NCBI GenBank assembly: GCA_016903675.1
Contig: JADQBA010000025.1
Span: forward strand, 12,301-76,300
From: Stigonema ocellatum SAG 48.90 = DSM 106950
GTDB lineage: Bacteria; Cyanobacteriota; Cyanobacteriia; Cyanobacteriales; Nostocaceae
Length of the DNA: 64,000 nucleotides
Reading direction: 5' to 3'
Position 1 is the first letter of the stretch. Each line of letters opens with the position of its first letter. The notes below the pieces were generated by a model that made no database searches, was not told the origin of the DNA, and saw only the letters and a list, made by a program, of their open reading frames with translations. The position numbers and the translations under genes are program-made. Positions 48,159 through 56,081 of the stretch are shown one piece after another.

Positions 48159-49871
48159 GTGGCACAGTCAGTAAAAACTTATACTGACCAAATAGATTTT
48201 TGGCATTGGGGAGAATTATTCGCACTTTCAAGTCTAATTGAAGAAGCACGCCACTACTGTAAAGAGTTAATAGTAGCAGGAAAAAAGCGGAATGATTGTA
48301 ATAAGGCATTACAATCTAAATTCAATCTAAATAAACGCTATTGCGCTTCAATTTATATTGAAGTAAAAGCAATTGTTGACAATGCTAAAGAGAATAGAAA
48401 TCACCACATTGAAACTTTATCAGGTCAAATTAAATCGTTAAAATCTGACATCAAAAAGCGTGAAAAGCAAATAAATTATTTTGCTCAGTCAGAAAATAAA
48501 CAAAAATATAAAGGCAACGACAAAGGCTTTGTTCCAAGTAAGTTAAAAATAAAAATAGCTTGTAATATTCACGCGGCGCAGCGAAAAACGACGGAATTGC
48601 AAGATGCTAAATTTGCGGTGCACCAAAAAAAACGGAAATTAAATTTCCTAGAAAATCAATTAAAACACATTAGGTTAGCTCCGATAAATTACGTGTTATC
48701 TCCTACTAATAGTTTGACTTTAGTAGGGAGTAAAAGTGAATCAGCAGGTAATCAGTCAGCGCAATTTGATTATATTGAAAGTATAGACAAGTTTGTTCTC
48801 AACATCCGCACTCCTTACGCACTAGAAGAAAGATTAGGTGGTGAATATATTCGGATTGATGGATTAAACTTTAAATATGGCAAGCATGAAATCATTGAAG
48901 CAATCTCAGAACGGTGCTATAAAGTAGCGACTTCTAACGGTGAGCCTAAATGGGATAAAGGGTACAGCGCGGTAACTCTTCGCTTTTATTGGAAAAATGG
49001 GTCTTGGTACGTTGCTTGCACCTTGGATATTAATCTACCTGAGATTACATCAGAATACCTTTCAGGTTATATTGGAATTGATTTAAATGCCGATTCTTTA
49101 GGCTGGGCAGTTTGCGATGCACAAGGGAATTTGTTAGAATTTGGCGACTACAAGCTAGATTTACATTCTAAAACTTCTAACCAACGTGAAGCTATCCTAT
49201 CAGATGCGGCAACCTTCATCGCCTTAAAAGCCAAACACTATAACTTTCCTATAGCTTCAGAAAAATTAGATTTTTCTGAAAAGAAAAAACAATTAAAACA
49301 AAAAGGTAAAAAGTATGCTCGGATGTTATCGTCTTTTGCATATTCCCAATGGAATGAAGTTTTAGATAATGCTTCTCAAAAGCACGGCATCTATCACAAG
49401 AAAGTTAATCCGGCTTATAGTAGCTTGATAGGCTTAACAAAATTCATGTCCATGTATGGAATGAATTCAGCCTCTTCTGCGGCGTTTGTAATAGCGCGTC
49501 GTGGTAGACGGTTTTCAGAAAGATTACCACAACATAAGTTACTCCCTTCCAAGTCCGCCAAAGCCGAGGATACTAAGGTGAAGCACGTTTGGTCGCATTG
49601 GAGTAAAGTGAGCAAGAGTACCTTGGGTATTCCCAGACACAAATATTTTTCAGCCCGTCTTAACAGGACGCGAAAGGTTAAGTCTTTTTGTCAGCTTGCT
49701 TGTTTTTTGGGTGAGTCTAGACGGATTGACAATCCAATTCAATTGGAGCTTTTTGAGGTTGGTGCAATTCCAACGGGAAAAGATGCGGTATCTGCTGCCG
49801 TGTCTAGGTCTAGGAAACCCCGTCAGCGTACTGAAAATACGTTTACACAGCTTTGCCTAGATTTAAATTAG
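48159..49871 (+). CDS. TnpB-like RuvC protein lacking zinc finger (IS607 cargo)
   Basis: About 570 aa from GTG 48159; the earlier GTG at 48150 overlaps the ribosome-binding site AGGGGGTGA. The N-terminal half has long charged helices (HIETLSGQIKSLKSDIKKRE). C-terminal: GYIGIDLNADSLGWAV (RuvC I), ASEKLDFSEKKK (II), NPAYSSLIGL and MNSASSAAFVIARRG where DxNAA is expected. No CxxC pairs; a conserved Glu in FSERLP could serve instead of the missing acid. Same family as the 6.7-8.5 kb gene. It ends in a Pro/Arg-rich tail overlapping the histidine kinase gene on the other strand by 29 bp. Confidence 0.8.
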   Translation: MAQSVKTYTDQIDFWHWGELFALSSLIEEARHYCKELIVAGKKRNDCNKALQSKFNLNKRYCASIYIEVKAIVDNAKENRNHHIETLSGQIKSLKSDIKKREKQINYFAQSENKQKYKGNDKGFVPSKLKIKIACNIHAAQRKTTELQDAKFAVHQKKRKLNFLENQLKHIRLAPINYVLSPTNSLTLVGSKSESAGNQSAQFDYIESIDKFVLNIRTPYALEERLGGEYIRIDGLNFKYGKHEIIEAISERCYKVATSNGEPKWDKGYSAVTLRFYWKNGSWYVACTLDINLPEITSEYLSGYIGIDLNADSLGWAVCDAQGNLLEFGDYKLDLHSKTSNQREAILSDAATFIALKAKHYNFPIASEKLDFSEKKKQLKQKGKKYARMLSSFAYSQWNEVLDNASQKHGIYHKKVNPAYSSLIGLTKFMSMYGMNSASSAAFVIARRGRRFSERLPQHKLLPSKSAKAEDTKVKHVWSHWSKVSKSTLGIPRHKYFSARLNRTRKVKSFCQLACFLGESRRIDNPIQLELFEVGAIPTGKDAVSAAVSRSRKPRQRTENTFTQLCLDLN

Positions 49872-50961
49872 CGGAGTCGGCTAAGGGTAAATCAATTGAG
49901 AACACACATCCAAGATGGGGGACATTACGAACTGAGAGTATACCATTGTTTAGCGAGACGGCGCGTCGTGAGATCGTCAGCCCGATCCCCAATCCAGATT
50001 TATCTGTTCCCATCTGAGAAAAAGGCTGAAAGAGTTCTTCCGCCTCACCATTCGGCAGTCCTCCACATTGATCCTCTATTTCAAGCAAAACACGCCCACC
50101 TACAGCCTTACTGCGTATCCATACAATCCCAGACGGCTGAGTGAACTTAATGGCATTTTGAACCAAATTCGATAGGGCAGATATTATTAGGTGACGATCT
50201 ATTAAAACCTCCAATTCGGGGGCCACCTCAACGCGCACCGAAATTGATTTCGCACTTGCTTCAAACGATGCAGTAGCCTCAACTTCACTGACTAAGTTAA
50301 TAACTCGATATCTCTGATATTGAACGGTTGGTTCATTCCGCAGTCGCACCTCAACAAGCGAACGATCAATAATGTCTCTCATCCGCGTATGGGCATTTTC
50401 AAGAATTCGAGATGTACTTCCATTGGCTGCGACTTTCCCTGTCTTTATAAGTTGGTAAGCTACGGTAGCGCCGGTCAACGCATTTCGCAACTCATGTGCT
50501 AGAAATCCAAGACGCTGAACCTCATCCCGCTCTGCATTCTCGCGCTGACCTCGATTAAACTCTGTAACCGCTTCAGCAATAGCGATATCGAGGCAGAAAT
50601 TTAATCGATTGAATTCGCGAGGGGATGCTGTTTGATTACTACTTTCCTCCACATACTCAGTGATAGCTTGACAAAGAGCGCCGTAGCCATGAACAACCTG
50701 AGAAATGCTGTAGCCAAGTTTTAACGATTCCTTTCCTCGGCGCTCTGCGGAGGCTCTGTGAACACGAGCTATAGAATTGTTACGTATTTCCGCAGATTCA
50801 TCTGTATCAGCACGTAACACTTCGATGAGTTCATCGTAGAACACAGGTAATCCTTTTTCCATTTCGTCGCTCGAACTCCTCTCACCAGCAAGGGTCACAA
50901 TCTTCTTTGAACACAAGGCGAGAATTTCGTCACGTTCTGCTAATAGAAATTCATGTAACAT
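49843..50961 (-). CDS. RsbRD-type N-terminal sensor histidine kinase
   Basis: 372 aa from ATG 50961. The N-terminal alpha-helical domain (LLAERDEILALCSKKIVTLA through GKESLKLGYSISQVVHGYGA) resembles RsbRD-type globin-like sensors. H box LGFLAHELRNALTGA with the phospho-His, HATPase motifs NLVQNAIKF, EDQCGGLP and KSGLGIGLTISRRA. Cytosolic, no membrane segment. No partner regulator nearby. The last ~9 codons overlap the end of the IS607-type TnpB-like gene, so the C-terminus may have been rewritten by the insertion. Confidence 0.85.
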   Translation of the reverse strand: MLHEFLLAERDEILALCSKKIVTLAGERSSSDEMEKGLPVFYDELIEVLRADTDESAEIRNNSIARVHRASAERRGKESLKLGYSISQVVHGYGALCQAITEYVEESSNQTASPREFNRLNFCLDIAIAEAVTEFNRGQRENAERDEVQRLGFLAHELRNALTGATVAYQLIKTGKVAANGSTSRILENAHTRMRDIIDRSLVEVRLRNEPTVQYQRYRVINLVSEVEATASFEASAKSISVRVEVAPELEVLIDRHLIISALSNLVQNAIKFTQPSGIVWIRSKAVGGRVLLEIEDQCGGLPNGEAEELFQPFSQMGTDKSGLGIGLTISRRAVSLNNGILSVRNVPHLGCVFSIDLPLADSANLNLGKAV

Positions 50962-51062
50962 CATTATTATGTTTTTTATTAATTTTAGACTCATTCTACA
51001 ATAAGGAGATCGCCGTTCATATGCATGACGTTCTGGCGATCGCACCCACCCCGATCCACTTG

Positions 51063-51092
51063 TGTAGAGACGCGACCGGTCGCGTCTCTACA
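51063..51092. repeat. Palindrome GTAGAGACGCGAC/GTCGCGTCTCTAC
   Basis: A perfect 30-bp palindrome; the same family forms the centre of the MITE at 2553-2687. Confidence 0.75.
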
Positions 51093-51191
51093 AGTCTGAA
51101 ATTCATATGGTTCAGCCCTAACTGAACGGTATTGCGTTAAAACCCGCTTTTGAGGCGCTCCAGCAGTCGCGCCCCTACATCATTTCTCTTG

Positions 51192-51590
51192 ATGTCTAAT
51201 GCAGACAGTGAGGAAAGAATAATTTATTTACCAGAAAAAGGTTTATTTGGCAATTTTTTTGTTAGAATACTTATATGGAAACAAATTGGCATTTTAAATC
51301 AAATAAGCTATTTAGTCCTGTTGTCTTTAGACCTGATTTTAGTAGCTTTAACCCAATCAATTCATTCCCAGCTTGGTCTTCGGCACTCGATAGGTGGTCG
51401 AGAAAATAAGCAACTAGGCTCTGGCTCTCAAATAGGTCTGTTGTTTATCAGTGTTTTGTTAGCCATCGTTGTATTAGGACTCGTTGCCATGAGTAACGCA
51501 ACAGATGCCATTACCTGGTTAAAGCAAGCTGAATTTTTGCCGTGTTTACGGACGAGCTACAGAATTGGTAGATCGGTTTTTTACGAATAG
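51192..51590 (+). CDS. Hypothetical membrane protein, possibly decayed
   Basis: 132 aa from ATG 51192. Two hydrophobic segments (GILNQISYLVLLSLDLILVA and QIGLLFISVLLAIVVLGLVA). No family recognised; the C-terminal part (CLRTSYRIGRSVFYE) does not look conserved. Preceded by a repeat rich in ACCCGC. Low confidence that it is a real gene. Confidence 0.3.
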   Translation: MSNADSEERIIYLPEKGLFGNFFVRILIWKQIGILNQISYLVLLSLDLILVALTQSIHSQLGLRHSIGGRENKQLGSGSQIGLLFISVLLAIVVLGLVAMSNATDAITWLKQAEFLPCLRTSYRIGRSVFYE

Positions 51591-51603
51591 GAGATTAACT
51601 GCA

Positions 51604-51747
51604 ATGGTACATAATTTTGCTGAATTGCGCGGTTATCACTTGACAGTCAAAGGACTACAAACTAAGGGTGGCAAATTGTTAAAAGAAGAGTTAGCAACCA
51701 CTATTAATCCAGGTGTAGCACCTAGATACCACATCTCTCCTAGGTGA
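51604..51747 (+). CDS. Small ORF of unknown function (47 aa)
   Basis: ATG 51604, preceded by AGGAG at 51589-51593 (10 bases). The protein reads MVHNFAELRGYHLTVKGLQT then LKEELATTINPGVAPRYHIS. A fair ribosome-binding site and non-repetitive sequence support it weakly; it may be a fragment. Confidence 0.35.
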   Translation: MVHNFAELRGYHLTVKGLQTKGGKLLKEELATTINPGVAPRYHISPR

Positions 51748-52242
51748 CTCCTGACAGATTACTATTCCTTTAGTGCGTGAGGATAGATTAACAACTCAAG
51801 TCGTCGCCACCTCACCCCATTAATCCCCGTTGCCGTCGTGGTAGCGGGGATTTTGGCATATATGGGCAATCATGCACGCTGTAAACAGTCCATAGACATT
51901 GAAATTGCAAAAATTCAGTATTAACACGTTGGTGCAAGATATGAGATACGGTATCAATCATCGACTGTAGTGGTGTGAGCTAGAAGCCCAACCGCACCGC
52001 GTGTCGGGAACAAGAGTAGTGTAAACCGAACAGTAATATCCAGAAAACCGAATAGACAGCATTATTCTCAGGCATTGGTGTGGTTGGCGATCGCGGTGTA
52101 CTGGTAGAGGACAGGTGCTGCTCAACCATGAAGTTACGAATTTTAGAGTCACAGACGGGAGTTCAGGCGATGGATCTCGCTACCCATCAAACCCATGAAT
52201 TTACAGGCGACACCGTAACTTGCAATATTGACCCCAAAAAAG
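51748..52242. other. Stretch without recognised genes
   Basis: No conserved gene found. A short rightward frame from 52128 (MKLRILESQTGVQAMDLATH) could be coding but overlaps the RHH gene on the other strand. Otherwise AT-rich DNA. Confidence 0.4.
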
Positions 52243-52425
52243 CTATTCATCTTCGTCTCCTGATGGTCGTTCGCTCTCGCTTTGTTGGGCGTTCCACTCC
52301 AAAACAATACGCTCTAACATTTCAGTCTGGGTACAGTTATTTACAGCAGCGTATTGTTCAATTAGCTCTATGACTTGAGGACTAATGAGGCGTATATTTA
52401 GTAGGTTATTTCTTGCCATTTCCAT
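52243..52425 (-). CDS. Small ribbon-helix-helix-like protein
   Basis: 60 aa beginning MEMARNNLLNIRLISPQVIE and LIEQYAAVNNCTQTEMLERI, a pattern compatible with a CopG/RHH DNA-binding antitoxin or regulator (N-terminal strand then two helices). Acidic C-terminus. It is 22 bp after the HlyD gene of the exporter operon, so it may be co-transcribed; ribosome-binding site TTAAGGGT. No toxin partner beside it. Confidence 0.5.
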   Translation of the reverse strand: MEMARNNLLNIRLISPQVIELIEQYAAVNNCTQTEMLERIVLEWNAQQSESERPSGDEDE

Positions 52426-52447
52426 GATCTTTTACCCTTAATTTCCT

Positions 52448-53731
52448 TTATTGCAACGGAATTTCGGCATCCGCAGGCATTCCCGGTAATGCTTGCCTGC
52501 GCGGTTGTTCCAGGTTCAGTTTCAGACCAAACACCTGTTGCACTCGATCGCTCTGAAAATAAACGTTCTCTGGGGTAAACGATGCTTTTGAATCTATAGC
52601 AGCAACATTTGCCTTGAAAGAATGTTGGTGTTTGGGATCGTTATCTAGATAAACACGAGCAAGTTGTCCGACGCGAACTTGAACAATTTGCCCATCCGGA
52701 ATAAAGCCCCGCATGTAGACTTGGCTCAAGTCTACAAGTCTCAGCAAGGGACGCGATGGCAGAACCACTGTGCCGGGTTCAACACTCCGTGTCGTGACAA
52801 CGCCATCGATCGGGCTTTTCACCGTCAGATTGTTCAACCGACTCTGAATCAGCTGTTGATTCGCTTGGGCAGTTTTCACGTCAGCTTGCGCGGCTGCTAG
52901 TGTGTTGCGTGCCTGTTGTGCTTGCGTCTGCAATCGACTGACATTACTTTCTTGTTTCCCTGGATTGAGGGTTGTGGTTTGTGCTTGCGTCAATTTTGCC
53001 TGAGCAATGTTAACGGCTTTTTGTGAAGCTTCGACAGCAGCTAAACGGCTTTGCAGAACAGCTTTTGCAGTGTTGTAAACGGTTTGCGCCACGTCATAGC
53101 GCTGTTGCGTTTCGGCTCCTTCGAGAGCAAGATGGGCATAGCGATCGCGATCTACCCGCCCCTGTTCAAGTAATGCCCGCGCTTCTGTGACTCGTGCTTG
53201 TTCTTGTTTCACCACAGCCTGTGCGGTTGAGACGAGGGCTTCACCTTCAGCAACTTTGCCTTGGGTGTCGCCCTTGGACTGCTGTAAGTTCAGATTCCCA
53301 TCTACCAGTTGATCTTTGAGAACAGAAATTTGTAAACGGGCATTGGCTTCTCGTTGTTTTGCGGCGCTCACCTGTGCTATTGCAGCTCTCAGTTCAGATT
53401 GCACTTCTTCATCACTAAGACGCACTAAGAGTTGTCCTTTTTTCACGGTGTCTCCTTCGCGCACAGTGATTTCTTCAACGCGACCTGTGCCTTTAGTACT
53501 GACATCCGTTTCGTAGCCTTCAATCCGCCCATTAAATTGAATTAGATTTGCAGGTTTGGGGCGAAAAAATAAGTACCAGACCCCAGTTCCGACAGCTATA
53601 ATCGCAACAGTCCCCCCCAAAATCCACAGCCAGCGACGGGGTTTTTTTGGAGTTGGTAATTTTGGCTCGTCTGACGTTTTTGACGTTTTTATAGTTGTAA
53701 TAGGTTTTGAGGAATTGACTGTATGTGACAT
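52448..53731 (-). CDS. HlyD/YbhG-type membrane fusion protein of ABC exporter
   Basis: 427 aa. Short cytosolic N-terminus, one membrane helix (RWLWILGGTVAIIAVGTGVW, about 32-55), a biotinyl-lipoyl-like beta domain (GRIEGYETDVSTKGTGRVEE, GDTVKKGQLLVRL), a long coiled-coil hairpin (about 115-300) and the second lipoyl half (VKSPIDGVVTTRSVEPGTVV). It bridges the inner-membrane transporter to an outer-membrane channel. Last structural gene of the exporter operon; 16 bp after the permease gene. Confidence 0.88.
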   Translation of the reverse strand: MSHTVNSSKPITTIKTSKTSDEPKLPTPKKPRRWLWILGGTVAIIAVGTGVWYLFFRPKPANLIQFNGRIEGYETDVSTKGTGRVEEITVREGDTVKKGQLLVRLSDEEVQSELRAAIAQVSAAKQREANARLQISVLKDQLVDGNLNLQQSKGDTQGKVAEGEALVSTAQAVVKQEQARVTEARALLEQGRVDRDRYAHLALEGAETQQRYDVAQTVYNTAKAVLQSRLAAVEASQKAVNIAQAKLTQAQTTTLNPGKQESNVSRLQTQAQQARNTLAAAQADVKTAQANQQLIQSRLNNLTVKSPIDGVVTTRSVEPGTVVLPSRPLLRLVDLSQVYMRGFIPDGQIVQVRVGQLARVYLDNDPKHQHSFKANVAAIDSKASFTPENVYFQSDRVQQVFGLKLNLEQPRRQALPGMPADAEIPLQ

Positions 53732-53747
53732 AAAATACTACCCTGAG

Positions 53748-54872
53748 CTAACTTAATTGACTACGGTAACGATTCGCACTGACCAGGAGTGTCACCACTG
53801 CAAATAGAATCATGGCGATCGCATTTAACCCCCAAACTTCAAGACCTGCGCCTTTGAGAAGAATGCTGCGGAGAATGATCAAGTAATGATAGAGCGGATT
53901 AATTTGTGCAATCCAGCGAAATACAAGCGGCATACTATTCACCGCAGTCACTGCACCGCCTAACAAGATAATAGGAATATTTAGAAATATCCCAATCAGA
54001 ATTGTTTGCAATTTGTTCTTTGAAAATGTTGAAATTGCAAGTCCAATTGCAACACCAATCTGGATGTAGAGAAGTGAAAACAGTAGTAATAAAAATAAAT
54101 TTCCTCGAAAAGGTAATTCAAAAACCCAGTGAGCAACGATGAAACAAATGAGCAGTGTTCCTGTGAGTAAAGCAGAGATCGGCACAATTTTAGAAATCAG
54201 AACAGTTGTTGATGCAACTGGAGTCATCAACAACTGTTCTAGTGTTCCTTGATCTTTTTCTCGAACCGCTTCGACAGCCGCAGCAAGAATGGCACTCAAA
54301 GTGATGATTGTGCCAATCACGCCAGGAACAAAGAACCAGCTATCGAGTGTTCCGGGATTGTAGCGAAACGTAATTTCAGCTTGAACTGGGACTTCTAGCC
54401 CAGTTGACAGAGGTTGATAGCGTTTGAGTAAATCTAAGTTAAATCGAGTCGTAATCTGGCTGACATAGCCCTTTGCAAGTCCAGAACTGTAGGCGTTGAT
54501 CCCATCTACCACGACCTGAACTTCTGATTTCCCGGTTTGCAGCAGATCGCGCTCGAAGCTGGGTGGAATGATTAATCCAGCATCTACTTCACCCCGCTCG
54601 ACTTGTCGGGTTAGAGTTTGTTGACTATTGGTGTGGCGATTAGCAAGAAATATATGATTTGCAGTAAACGCATCAACAAAATCTCGACTGATCGTCACCT
54701 GATTTTGATCTAGAATACTCAGCCTTAAGTTCGTCACATTGGAATTCATCACATAGCCAAAAATCACCATTGAAATCACAGGAGCGATCGTCAGGAAAAT
54801 GACCAGTTGCCGATTACGCAGCAGTTCGGTGCTTTCCTTAATTAACAGAGCAAATAGGCGGCGATTCATCAT
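53748..54872 (-). CDS. ABC-2 family permease (YbhR/YbhS-like), first copy
   Basis: 374 aa from ATG 54872 (MMNRRLFALLIKESTELL; Met codons at 54878 and 54869 are close). Upstream in-frame sequence is repeat-derived and excluded. An N-terminal helix VIFLTIAPVISMVIFGYVM is followed by a large periplasmic domain, then five C-terminal helices (WFFVPGVIGTIITLSAILAA; EKDQGTLEQLLMTPV coupling helix; VPISALLTGTLLICFIVAHW). It pairs with the next permease to form the exporter core. A MITE separates it from that gene. Confidence 0.87.
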   Translation of the reverse strand: MMNRRLFALLIKESTELLRNRQLVIFLTIAPVISMVIFGYVMNSNVTNLRLSILDQNQVTISRDFVDAFTANHIFLANRHTNSQQTLTRQVERGEVDAGLIIPPSFERDLLQTGKSEVQVVVDGINAYSSGLAKGYVSQITTRFNLDLLKRYQPLSTGLEVPVQAEITFRYNPGTLDSWFFVPGVIGTIITLSAILAAAVEAVREKDQGTLEQLLMTPVASTTVLISKIVPISALLTGTLLICFIVAHWVFELPFRGNLFLLLLFSLLYIQIGVAIGLAISTFSKNKLQTILIGIFLNIPIILLGGAVTAVNSMPLVFRWIAQINPLYHYLIILRSILLKGAGLEVWGLNAIAMILFAVVTLLVSANRYRSQLS

Positions 54873-54885
54873 CAGCATTAACTCT

Positions 54886-54980
54886 CTATAGCAATCCGCG
54901 CAGGATTTATAAACACCTCTGGCAAGTCCTCCAAGTCCTCCAAGTCCCCTCTGTTCAGATCTCAAATACGATTGCTATAG
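54886..54980. repeat. MITE-like element between the two permease genes
   Basis: CTATAGCAATC (54886) and GATTGCTATAG (54980) are inverted ends. The centre has AAGTCCTCCAAGTCCTCC and CCTCTGTTCAGAT, the inverse of the array seen at 2036-2137. TA duplication is plausible. It provides the leader of the downstream permease. Confidence 0.8.
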
Positions 54981-56081
54981 TTGCATCTCTCGCATTCCCC
55001 ACCAGGCGATCGCAAACTCCGCAATGCCCAAAAGCAGCAAAGCCACGATGAGATGCCAGGTGCCAAACCAGCCCGATCCCCGAACAAACACATCTCGACA
55101 AAGTTCGATGTAATAACGCACAGGAACTAAATAAGAAGCTATCGAAAATGGAAACGGAACTGTATTGAGCGGAAACAGAAATCCTGCCAGTAGGAAAGCT
55201 GTAAGCACTTTAATGGTGCCAATCGCTTGTACAGCAGCGCTTTGGGTTGTGGTGAAAATGCCGATGATTAATCCGAGTTGTACACTCACCCAGATGAATA
55301 CTGGAGTACCGATGATTAAGGGGGTTGGATCTCCAATAAAGCGAACTTGAAACAACAAAAAACCAACAATGAACAGAATCAACGCTTCTCCCAATCCGAC
55401 TATCGTATATGCCAACGATTTACCTAGCAATAGTTCCGAGGCGCTGAGGCTAGAGGCGTAAAGCTGTAGGATAGTCCCTTGTTCTTTTTCTCGGACTAAT
55501 GCGATGGCAATCAACAACGGCGGAAAGATTGCCAAAATCACCCCGTAACTTCCAGGCACAATGAACAATGATTCTTGTCGTCCGGGATTAAACCAGAGTC
55601 GCACTTGGGAAATGACACCCAGGGAGTCAGCGAGTTTGCCGAGTTGGGCTTGTACGACTGATAAAGTTGTTCCCTCAATCGCAAGTCGTGTCACGCGTGC
55701 ATTGATCGTATCACTTCCATCAATCACGACCTGAAGATTCCCAGTTCTCCCTGCTTGTACAACTCTCGCAAAGTCAGGTGGAATGGTCACTTGCACTTGA
55801 GCCGTTCCCCGATCAATGGCATCGGGAAAGCGATCTCCCTTCCATTCTGCTGGAACAAACAAATTGGTTGCGTACAATCGTTCAATATAACTGCGGCTTA
55901 GGGAAGTCTGATCGAGATCGCGCACCACAAGGGCAATGTTTTTCGCTTCGAGCCGAATCGCAAACCCAATGATAAGAAGCGCAATCACAGGTAAAATGAA
56001 TGCGAGTGCAACGCCTAAGCGATCGCGCACAAACTGCTCTAATTCTTTAAACAACTGATTGCGAATACGGCGAATCATCAT
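54975..56081 (-). CDS. ABC-2 family permease (YbhS/YbhR-like), second copy
   Basis: 368 aa. N-terminal helix VALAFILPVIALLIIGFAIR, periplasmic domain, then five helices (LFIVPGSYGVILAIFPPLLI; REKEQGTILQLYASSLSASE coupling loop; GLGEALILFIVGFLLFQV; the last GTWHLIVALLLLGIAEFAIA). The start overlaps the ATPase gene by 4 bp (ATGA), indicating coupled translation. Its stop is a few bases from the MITE end. Confidence 0.87.
   Translation of the reverse strand: MMIRRIRNQLFKELEQFVRDRLGVALAFILPVIALLIIGFAIRLEAKNIALVVRDLDQTSLSRSYIERLYATNLFVPAEWKGDRFPDAIDRGTAQVQVTIPPDFARVVQAGRTGNLQVVIDGSDTINARVTRLAIEGTTLSVVQAQLGKLADSLGVISQVRLWFNPGRQESLFIVPGSYGVILAIFPPLLIAIALVREKEQGTILQLYASSLSASELLLGKSLAYTIVGLGEALILFIVGFLLFQVRFIGDPTPLIIGTPVFIWVSVQLGLIIGIFTTTQSAAVQAIGTIKVLTAFLLAGFLFPLNTVPFPFSIASYLVPVRYYIELCRDVFVRGSGWFGTWHLIVALLLLGIAEFAIAWWGMREMQL

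Noticed and set aside
52128..52373. Rightward gene beginning MKLRILESQTGVQAM
   Set aside because: Overlaps the more convincing RHH-like gene on the other strand; no clear ribosome-binding site or family.
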